A stretch of 64,000 nt of DNA from Nocardioides aromaticivorans (GTDB lineage: Bacteria > Actinomycetota > Actinomycetes > Propionibacteriales > Nocardioidaceae): contig NZ_JACBZM010000001.1 in NCBI RefSeq assembly GCF_013408525.1, forward strand, positions 1,798,001-1,862,000, read 5' to 3'. Shown here piece by piece: positions 58,501-64,000 of the stretch (position 1 is its first letter; each line of letters starts with the position of its first letter). Both the position numbers and the translations under genes were made by a program. The notes under the pieces are model-generated. The model ran no database searches and had not been told where the DNA came from. It saw only the letters and a list, made by a program, of their open reading frames with translations.

Positions 58501-60336
58501 TCACTCCACGGTGACGGACTTCGCGAGGTTGCGGGGCTTGTCGATGTCGTGGCCCAGCGACAGCGCGGCGTGGTAGGCGAGCACCTGCAGCGGGATGGTC
58601 AGCAGGATCGGGTCGAGCTCGCGCTCGTTCTTCGGTACGTCGATCCGCTCGACCTTGCCCGCCAGGTCACCCAGGTCGACGCCGGCGTGGGTGACCACCG
58701 TGAGCGGGCCGCCCCGGGCCGCGATCTCGTGCAGGGCGGCCACGTTGCGCTCGACGAGCTCGTCGTCGGGGACGATCGCGACGGTCGGCACCGCGGTGGA
58801 GATCAGCGCGAGCGGGCCGTGCTTGAGCTCGCTGGTCTGGTAGGCCTCGGCGTGGCGGTAGCTGATCTCCTTGAACTTCTGCGCGCCCTCGCGGGCCACG
58901 GGGAAGCCGCGCACCCGCCCGATGAAGAACAGGCTCTCCGCCTCGGCCAGCGACTTCGCGACGACCGCGAGCTCCGGCTCCGCAGCGAGCACCTGGTCGA
59001 TCTGGCCCGGGATCGCGTTGAGGCCGGCGATGAGCCGGCGGCCGTCGGCGATGGAGAGGTCGCGCACCCGGCCGAGCTGGACGGCGAGCATCGCGAAGGC
59101 GAGGTACATGTTGGTCAGGGCCTTGGTCGAGGCGACCGCGACCTCCGGGCCGGCGTGCAGGTAGATGCCGCCGTCGACCTCGCGGGCGATCGCCGAGCCG
59201 ACGACGTTGACCAGGCCGATCACGAAGCCGCCCTTGCGCTGGATCTCCTGGACCGCGAGCAGGGTGTCGATGGTCTCGCCGGACTGGCTCACGGCGACGT
59301 ACAGCGTGTCCGGCTCGACGATCGGGTTGCGGTAGCGGAACTCGCTGGCCGCCTCGGCGTCGGCGGGGATCCGGGCCAGCTCCTCGATGAGCGAGGCGCC
59401 CATCTGACCGACGTAGTACGCCGACCCGCAGCCCAGGATCTTGACCCGCTTGACCGCGCGCAGCTCGCGGGCGTCGAGGTTGAGGCCGCCGAGGTGGCCG
59501 GTGCCGAACTTGTCGTCCAGCCGGCCGCGGAGGACCGCCTCGGCGCGGGCGGGCTGCTCGAGCATCTCCTTGTGCATGAAGGACTCGTGGTCGCCGGCGT
59601 CGTACGCCTCGGGGTCGATGTCGACCTCCTTGGCCCGGCGGTCGGTGGCGGAGAGGCCGGAGGCGTCGATGCGCCAGGTCTTGAAGCCGCCCGCGGTCAC
59701 GGTCGCCATCTCGCCGTCGTCGAGGTGGGCGACGGTGGTCGTGTAGCGGACGACGGCCGCGAGGTCGGACGCGACGTGCATCTCGTGGTCGCCGACGCCG
59801 ATGATCAGCGGGCTTCCGTTGCGGGCCACGACGATCCGGTCCGGGAAGTCGGCGTGGGTGACCGCGATGCCGTAGGTGCCCTCGACCCGGGACAGCGCCT
59901 CGGCGGTCCGCGCCTCGAGGGTCTTGGCACCCGAGCGGGCGATGAGGTGGGCGAGCACCTCGGTGTCGGTGTCGGAGGCCAGCTCGACCCCGGCCCCGGA
60001 CAGCTCGGCCCGCAGCGCGGCGGCGTTGTCGATGATGCCGTTGTGGACGACGGCCACGCGGCCCGCCTCGTCGGTGTGCGGGTGGGCGTTGACGTCGTTG
60101 GCCGGGCCGTGGGTCGCCCAGCGGGTGTGCCCGATGCCGATCTTGCCGCCGAAGCGCTTCGGCAGACCGTCGCCGAGGTCGCGGACGCGGCCGGCCTGCT
60201 TGGCGACCTTGATCCCGCTCGAGCCGAGGACCGCGAGGCCGGCCGAGTCGTAGCCGCGGTGCTCCAGCCGGGTCAGGCCCTCGAGCAGGAGGGGGGCCGC
60301 CTGCTGCCCACCGATGTATCCGACGATGCCGCACAT
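58501..60336 (-). CDS. glmS: Glutamine--fructose-6-phosphate aminotransferase (isomerizing)
   Basis: This 611-residue protein is full-length GlmS. It starts MCGIVGYIGGQQAAPLLLEGL with Cys2 as the glutaminase nucleophile, followed by the class II amidotransferase domain (HTRWATHGPANDVNAHPH) and two SIS domains (SQSGETIDTLLAVQE, near residue 350). It ends NLAKSVTVE. It makes glucosamine-6-phosphate for peptidoglycan and mycothiol. No glmS ribozyme-like structure was recognised in the short leader. The upstream 87-codon gene ends 12 bp before it. Confidence 0.97.
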   Translation of the reverse strand: MCGIVGYIGGQQAAPLLLEGLTRLEHRGYDSAGLAVLGSSGIKVAKQAGRVRDLGDGLPKRFGGKIGIGHTRWATHGPANDVNAHPHTDEAGRVAVVHNGIIDNAAALRAELSGAGVELASDTDTEVLAHLIARSGAKTLEARTAEALSRVEGTYGIAVTHADFPDRIVVARNGSPLIIGVGDHEMHVASDLAAVVRYTTTVAHLDDGEMATVTAGGFKTWRIDASGLSATDRRAKEVDIDPEAYDAGDHESFMHKEMLEQPARAEAVLRGRLDDKFGTGHLGGLNLDARELRAVKRVKILGCGSAYYVGQMGASLIEELARIPADAEAASEFRYRNPIVEPDTLYVAVSQSGETIDTLLAVQEIQRKGGFVIGLVNVVGSAIAREVDGGIYLHAGPEVAVASTKALTNMYLAFAMLAVQLGRVRDLSIADGRRLIAGLNAIPGQIDQVLAAEPELAVVAKSLAEAESLFFIGRVRGFPVAREGAQKFKEISYRHAEAYQTSELKHGPLALISTAVPTVAIVPDDELVERNVAALHEIAARGGPLTVVTHAGVDLGDLAGKVERIDVPKNERELDPILLTIPLQVLAYHAALSLGHDIDKPRNLAKSVTVE

Positions 60337-60348
60337 GTGAATCCGCCT

Positions 60349-60612
60349 CTATCCGTAGATCATCCGGCGCAGTTGGCGCTCGGAGAGTTCGGGCGCGGCC
60401 ACGACGTGGCCGCGCAGCTCCTCCTGGAGTCGAGCGAAGATCTCGGCGTTCCTGCCGCCGTAGGTCTTCAGCTCCGCGTGCCGTCGCCGGACCCACTCCT
60501 CGACCGGCTCGTCGTGGAAGGACAGGACGTCCTCGACGAGCCGTGACGCCTCGGCGGTGGTGAGCCCGCTGCTCTCCTCCACGTGGCGGACGAGCCGCGG
60601 GTCGACGTACAC
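60349..60612 (-). CDS. Small conserved-looking protein upstream of glmS
   Basis: This 87-residue protein starts at a GTG (VYVDPRLVRHVEESSGLTTAEASRLVEDVL) and is strongly helical and charged, with two clear helices separated by HDEPVEEW. It ends SERQLRRMIYG. No named family was recognised, though similar short proteins of this look occur beside glmS in actinobacteria (memory, not checked). The 12-bp gap to glmS suggests co-transcription. Confidence 0.65.
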   Translation of the reverse strand: MYVDPRLVRHVEESSGLTTAEASRLVEDVLSFHDEPVEEWVRRRHAELKTYGGRNAEIFARLQEELRGHVVAAPELSERQLRRMIYG

Positions 60613-60647
60613 ATCGCCGAGCGTGCATCCAGAACGGGTGAAACTCA

Positions 60648-60675
60648 AGTTCCTGCCCGAAATCGGGCAGGAACT
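60648..60675. terminator. Perfect 13-bp hairpin in the 60613-60849 divergent region
   Basis: AGTTCCTGCCCGA and TCGGGCAGGAACT with AA between them, 36 bp upstream of the small glmS-linked gene. It lies between divergent genes, so it is a leader structure, operator or palindromic repeat rather than an ordinary terminator. Confidence 0.45.
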
Positions 60676-60849
60676 GACCGCACCGAAAGCGGGCCCCGGG
60701 CAGCGGACACCCGGGGTGGAGCGGGCAGCCCTCGCGAGAGGGCTCATTCGTGGTCCAGGTGGAGCAGGGAGGGGCTGGATCCCCATTCCGGTGGCGCGGG
60801 GTGGAGAACGTGCTACTCTGGTGAACACAAGGTGAACAGGAGGTGTCTC

Positions 60850-60981
60850 ATGACCAACACCGAAGTGTCGACCCGGCTCGAGATGCGCTGGGTTCCCGTG
60901 ACCGACGCCAGCGGCCGCACCCACATGGAGGCCGTGTGGATCGAGGTCGGCCAGCCGACCACGGCAGCTCACGCCGCCTGA
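60850..60981 (+). CDS. 43-residue small protein of unknown function
   Basis: The product is short and compact: MTNTEVSTRLEMRWVPVTDA, then a segment with GRTHMEAVWIEVG and an Ala-rich end. It reads like a single beta-hairpin (MRWVPV and MEAVWIEV). Support for a real gene: a near-ideal SD (AGGAGGTG, 5 nt before the ATG) and its own strong terminator 19 bp after the stop. A TACTCT element lies upstream at a plausible -10 position. It has no signal peptide. Function unknown. Confidence 0.75.
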   Translation: MTNTEVSTRLEMRWVPVTDASGRTHMEAVWIEVGQPTTAAHAA

Positions 60982-61000
60982 CACACCCCCCAGACAGCCC

Positions 61001-61038
61001 GAAGGCGCCCCGCACTCGCGGGGCGCCTTCGCTGTTTT
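61001..61038 (+). terminator. Rho-independent terminator
   Basis: GAAGGCGCCCCGC at 61001-61013 and its complement at 61018-61030, loop ACTC, then GCTGTTTT. Confidence 0.9.
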
Positions 61039-61078
61039 CCCGGGGCCGATCGGGTACCGACCACAGATGTTCACCTCC

Positions 61079-61092
61079 GTGACCCAGGTCAC
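61079..61092. promoter_or_regulatory. CRP-like dyad upstream of yceI
   Basis: GTGAC-CCAG-GTCAC is a perfect palindrome compatible with the CRP/GlxR half-site GTGA. It lies 84 bp upstream of the yceI ATG. Confidence 0.45.
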
Positions 61093-61135
61093 CCCTTGCC
61101 ACGGAATGGTTGACGTGTCACCATTGCTCTATTGC

Positions 61136-61149
61136 TTGACGTTTCAAAC
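61136..61149. promoter_or_regulatory. TTGACGTTTCAAAC element, possible MarR operator or -35
   Basis: TTGA/TCAA half sites in an AT-rich patch 27 bp upstream of the yceI start. Similar elements precede yceI genes paired with MarR regulators elsewhere (memory). Confidence 0.4.
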
Positions 61150-61176
61150 ATCCACGACAGCACCCAAGGAGTCCCC

Positions 61177-61731
61177 ATGACCGAGAACGCAGCCCTCACC
61201 GACATCTCCGGCGACTACACCCTCGACGTCGCCCACAGCCGCCTCGGCTTCGTGGCCCGCCACGCGGTCGTCACCAAGGTCCGCGGCCAGTTCAGCGACT
61301 GGAGCGCCACCGCCCACATCGACACCGCCAACCCCGCCGCCTCCTCGGTCACGCTGACCATCAACCCGGCCAGCGTCAGCACCGGCAGCGCCGACCGCGA
61401 CGGTCACCTGCAGTCCCCCGACTTCTTCGACGTGGCGCAGTACCCCGAGTGGAAGTTCGTCTCCACCGAGGTCAGCCGCGACGGCAACGAGTGGACCATC
61501 ACCGGCGACCTGACCATCAAGGACGTCACCAAGCCGGTCACCATCGAGTTCGAGGAGAACGGCTCCGCCAAGGACCCGTTCGGCAACGTCCGCGTGGGCT
61601 TCGAGGGTGACGTCACCGTCAACCGCAAGGACTGGGGCCTGACCTGGAACGCCGCGCTCGAGACCGGCGGCGTCCTCGTCTCCGAGAAGATCAAGCTCGA
61701 GTTCGACATCTCGGCGATCAAGACCGCCTGA
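61177..61731 (+). CDS. YceI-family lipid-binding protein
   Basis: This 184-residue protein has the YceI beta-barrel: YTLDVAHSRLGFVARHAVVTKVRGQF at the start, then SADRDGHLQSPDFFDVAQYPEWKFVS and GDLTIKDVTKPVTIEFE. YceI proteins bind polyprenoid-like lipids in the barrel. No signal peptide is present, so this one is cytosolic, as in many actinobacteria. AAGGAG precedes the ATG at 61177. It is monocistronic with its own terminator. Confidence 0.93.
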   Translation: MTENAALTDISGDYTLDVAHSRLGFVARHAVVTKVRGQFSDWSATAHIDTANPAASSVTLTINPASVSTGSADRDGHLQSPDFFDVAQYPEWKFVSTEVSRDGNEWTITGDLTIKDVTKPVTIEFEENGSAKDPFGNVRVGFEGDVTVNRKDWGLTWNAALETGGVLVSEKIKLEFDISAIKTA

Positions 61732-61759
61732 CGCCCCGGGGCTCACCCCCTGCGTCGTA

Positions 61760-61797
61760 CGACGCCCGGCCGGATCTGCGGATCCAGCCGGGCGTCG
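61760..61797 (+). terminator. Hairpin terminator after yceI
   Basis: CGACGCCCGGC (61760-61770) pairs with GCCGGGCGTCG (61787-61797), and GGATC/GATCC extends the fold inside. T-poor. Confidence 0.65.
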
Positions 61798-61822
61798 TCG
61801 CGTTCGGGCCTAGGGTCGGACC

Positions 61823-62605
61823 ATGACATTGCTCGCGGTCCTCGTCCAGGACGCCCCCGAGCCCGACCGGGAGCGGATCAGCAGCACGGCGCTCGCCGTG
61901 CGGCTGCTGACCGACTGGCGCGACCTCGACAACGCGCGGCTGGTGCCGAGCGACGGCTCGCTCGCCTACGACGGCCTCTCGGTCCTGTGGTCCACGATCG
62001 ACGCGCCCTACCCGGACGACCTCACGGCGTACTGCGCCCACAGCCGGCTCTGGCCGCCGACCGTCCCGCCGCCGCTCGACCACACCCGCCACACACTGGT
62101 GACGACCTTCCCCACCGACGCCGGCCGGGCCGGCGCCGCGCTGCTCACGAAGGCCGTCGCGTCGATGGTCGCGCTCGACCCGACGATCCGCGCCGTGCTG
62201 TGGGCGCCGGCCGACCACGTGGTCCTGCCGGCCGCCTTCCGTGAGCTCGCCCTCGACGGGCAACCCTCCTCGCTGATGCTCACGTGGGTCGCGTGCAACG
62301 TCGACGCCCACCCCGACGGGCACCTGACGGGCCACACCCGCGGGCTCGGCGCCCTCGGCCTGATGGACGTGGAGATCCCGTCGACCGGCCGCGACGCGGG
62401 CGAGACGCTCGAGCAGCTCCACGGGCTGGCGCAGTACCAGCTCGCCGACGGCGGGGTGATCGCCGACGGCGACACCGTCGGCGGCAGCGCCCGGGAGCAG
62501 ATCGTCGTCCGGCACGCCCCGTCGGCGTACGACCCCGGCGTGACCGTGCTGCGCCTCGAGCCCGGTGCGAGCCCGCGCAGGCGCGGCCTGTTCCGGCGCG
62601 CCTGA
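61823..62605 (+). CDS. DUF4261-like protein
   Basis: This 260-residue cytosolic protein resembles the DUF4261 family: LLAVLVQDAPEPD, a central ALLTKAVASMVALDPTIRAVLWAPADHVVLPAAF, and LTGHTRGLGALGLMDVEIPSTGRDAGE. The last part is a known feature of that family in my reading. No catalytic motif was identified. The C-terminus is basic (PRRRGLFRRA). The gene is 33 bp upstream of the ligase-like gene and on the same strand. Confidence 0.65.
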   Translation: MTLLAVLVQDAPEPDRERISSTALAVRLLTDWRDLDNARLVPSDGSLAYDGLSVLWSTIDAPYPDDLTAYCAHSRLWPPTVPPPLDHTRHTLVTTFPTDAGRAGAALLTKAVASMVALDPTIRAVLWAPADHVVLPAAFRELALDGQPSSLMLTWVACNVDAHPDGHLTGHTRGLGALGLMDVEIPSTGRDAGETLEQLHGLAQYQLADGGVIADGDTVGGSAREQIVVRHAPSAYDPGVTVLRLEPGASPRRRGLFRRA

Positions 62606-62638
62606 CCCGCCGCCACGAGCCTGCGGCACAATCCGCCC

Positions 62639-63319
62639 ATGCGGCTGCTCGAGCTCACCGGGTCGATCGCGGACTTCCACGCCCGCCCGATCCCCGACGA
62701 CCTGCCGGAGGCCGAGGCCTGGTCCTACCGGCCGCCCGGCCGCGGCCTCGTGCTCGGGAGCGCGCAGCAGGAGTCGATCGCCGACCTCGCCGCCGCCGAG
62801 CGGGCCGGCATCGCCGTCGCCAAGCGGCGCAGCGGCGGTGGGGCGGTGTACGTCGACCCGGCGCGCTGCGTGTGGGTGGACGTCGTGCTGCCGCCCCACG
62901 ACGAGCGGTGGAGCGACGACGTGCGGGAGGCGACGTACTGGCTGGGCGAAGCCTGGCAGCGCGCGCTCGCCTCGCTCGGGATCGACACCCGCCTCTACCG
63001 CGGCGGCCTGGAGCAGACGCCGTGGGGACGGCTGGTCTGCTTCGCGGCGCTCGGGCCCGGCGAGGTGCTGGTCGGCGACCGCAAGCTCGTCGGCATCTCC
63101 CAGCGCCGCACCCGCGCCGGGGCGCGCTTCCAGTGCATCGCCTACGACCGGTGGGACGCGCACGACGTCCTCGACCTGCTCGACCTCTCCGACGCCGACC
63201 GGACCGCCGCGGCCGCGGACCTCGCCACCCGCGCCACGGGCGTGGGCGACCACCTCGACGCGCTCCGCGCCGCGATCGTCGCCGAGCTGCTCGGGTCCGG
63301 GCGCACGCCGGTCGAGTAG
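62639..63319 (+). CDS. Lipoate/biotin-protein ligase A/B family protein
   Basis: This 226-residue protein has the BPL/LplA catalytic core: SYRPPGRGLVLGSAQQ, the RRSGGGAVYVDP motif (about residues 62-73), GDRKLVGISQRRTRAGARFQ (the lysine that contacts the acyl-adenylate) and FQCIAYDRWD. It probably attaches lipoate or an octanoyl group to an E2 or GcvH domain, though distant family members have other substrates. The short length and lack of a C-terminal domain fit the LplA-N type. Confidence 0.82.
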   Translation: MRLLELTGSIADFHARPIPDDLPEAEAWSYRPPGRGLVLGSAQQESIADLAAAERAGIAVAKRRSGGGAVYVDPARCVWVDVVLPPHDERWSDDVREATYWLGEAWQRALASLGIDTRLYRGGLEQTPWGRLVCFAALGPGEVLVGDRKLVGISQRRTRAGARFQCIAYDRWDAHDVLDLLDLSDADRTAAAADLATRATGVGDHLDALRAAIVAELLGSGRTPVE

Positions 63320-63467
63320 CCGCGCGCGAGGGGACGTCATGCGAACCGTGCGCGATGACGCTCGATTCGTATGACGTCATCGGCGGCGACCCCGTGCAAC
63401 CGACCACGCTCGACCAGCAGGGAAAGTGCCCCTCGCCTGACGACCCATGCGCTGACAACATGGATGG

Positions 63468-64000
63468 GTGGACCTCGACACCATCCGTGCATTCCTCGCG
63501 GTCGCCGACGGGCAGACCGTCACCGAGACGGCCGAGCGCGCGCACCGCACGCAGCCGGCGGTGTCGCGGGCGCTGGCCCGCCTCGAGCGGGACGTGGGTA
63601 CGCCGCTGCTGCAGCGCGTCGGCCGCGGCCTCGTCCTCACCCCGGCCGGGCGGGAGCTGGTGCGGCACGCCCGGGACACCCTCGACGCCTACGAGCGCGG
63701 GGTCCGCTCGGTGCAGGACGCCACGGCCCCGGACGGCGGGTTCGTGCCGCTGGCCTTCCTGCACACGCTGGGCACGTGGCTGGTCCCGGAGCTGATCCGG
63801 GAGTTCCGCACGCAGCGGCCGAACGTCCGCTTCGACCTGCGCCAGCACGGCGACGCCGGCCTCGTCGACGACCTGCTCAACGGCGTGGTCGACCTGGCGG
63901 TCACCGGCGACCGCCCGCAGCTCGCGCCGCTGGAGGGCCGGCGGCTCTTCCTGGAGCCGCTGCGGCTGGTGGTCCCGCCGGACCACCGGCTCGCCACCCG
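63468..64000 (+). CDS. LysR-family regulator, 3' end cut by window edge
   Basis: 177 codons are visible from a GTG at 63468. The N-terminal winged HTH is clear (LDTIRAFLAVADGQTVTETAERAHRTQPAVSRALARLERDVGTPLLQR). The effector domain starts at GFVPLAFLHTLGTWLVPELIREF and runs off the window in PDHRLATR. The upstream 148 bp contain the palindrome ATGACGTCAT near 63372. Its target is probably the next gene, which is not visible. Confidence 0.9.
   Translation, partial: MDLDTIRAFLAVADGQTVTETAERAHRTQPAVSRALARLERDVGTPLLQRVGRGLVLTPAGRELVRHARDTLDAYERGVRSVQDATAPDGGFVPLAFLHTLGTWLVPELIREFRTQRPNVRFDLRQHGDAGLVDDLLNGVVDLAVTGDRPQLAPLEGRRLFLEPLRLVVPPDHRLAT

Noticed and set aside
60337..60348. glmS ribozyme in the glmS leader
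   Set aside because: Only 12 bp separate glmS from the preceding gene, far too short, and such ribozymes are known from Firmicutes.

Overview
The window is very GC-rich, with dense, mostly divergent or operonic genes and many GTG starts. The gene content is actinobacterial: a PaaX-type regulator, a KstR-type operator, a TetR/flavoprotein/lipid kinase/GlpD locus laid out like M. tuberculosis Rv2249c-Rv2252, a SigG/SigJ-like sigma factor and class F sortases. The codon style and a 40-bp palindromic repeat remembered from Nocardioides genomes suggest Nocardioides or another Nocardioidaceae member. That genus call is inference. No rRNA, tRNA, CRISPR array, prophage or insertion sequence was recognised.

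Layout. 1-9.6 kb: AidB-like acyl-CoA dehydrogenase (cut by the left edge) with a crotonase, a divergent PaaX-like regulator, a coupled SNF2 helicase/SWIM pair, a membrane protein, and a dihydrodipicolinate reductase-like dehydrogenase under a KstR-like box. 9.7-19.6 kb: a RecQ helicase with a C-terminal phosphoribosyltransferase-like domain, a polytopic protein of unknown role, a LuxR regulator with two HTH domains, an M13 peptidase and three tandem CAP-domain secreted proteins. 19.6-26.2 kb: quinone oxidoreductase, GH1 glycosidase, pirin, ribA-marR, and a TetR/acyl-CoA dehydrogenase divergon. 26.3-31.3 kb: lipid kinase, AGPS-like flavoprotein, TetR and glpD, probably a glycerophospholipid or ether-lipid unit. 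31.4-41.2 kb: sigma factor, LtrA protein, MFS exporter, gabD-like dehydrogenase, a repeat-rich intergenic region with a candidate small RNA, a lipoprotein PBP, and secreted proteins including an SGNH hydrolase.

42.5-54.4 kb is the most unusual part: seven co-directional genes that look like one cell-surface system. They encode three secreted proteins (two very long and repetitive, one with a C-terminal sorting-type tail), an FAD/NAD(P)-binding enzyme, and three consecutive sortase-fold proteins. Only the middle sortase keeps the catalytic His and Cys. The other two carry Ser/Tyr and Tyr/Thr at those places and look like pseudo-sortases. The two long proteins share a module of three 14-residue units, present ten times in one of them as an almost perfect DNA minisatellite.

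54.4-64 kb is mostly housekeeping: a MerR regulator with a divergent thioredoxin reductase-like protein, a lipoprotein with a transglycosylase-like region, a DEAD-box RNA helicase, glmS, two small proteins, YceI, a DUF4261-like protein, a lipoate ligase-like protein and a LysR regulator cut by the right edge.

Four families of short palindromic repeats lie in the intergenic DNA. In two cases they have become part of coding sequences: the N-terminus of a TetR regulator and the C-terminus of GlpD.
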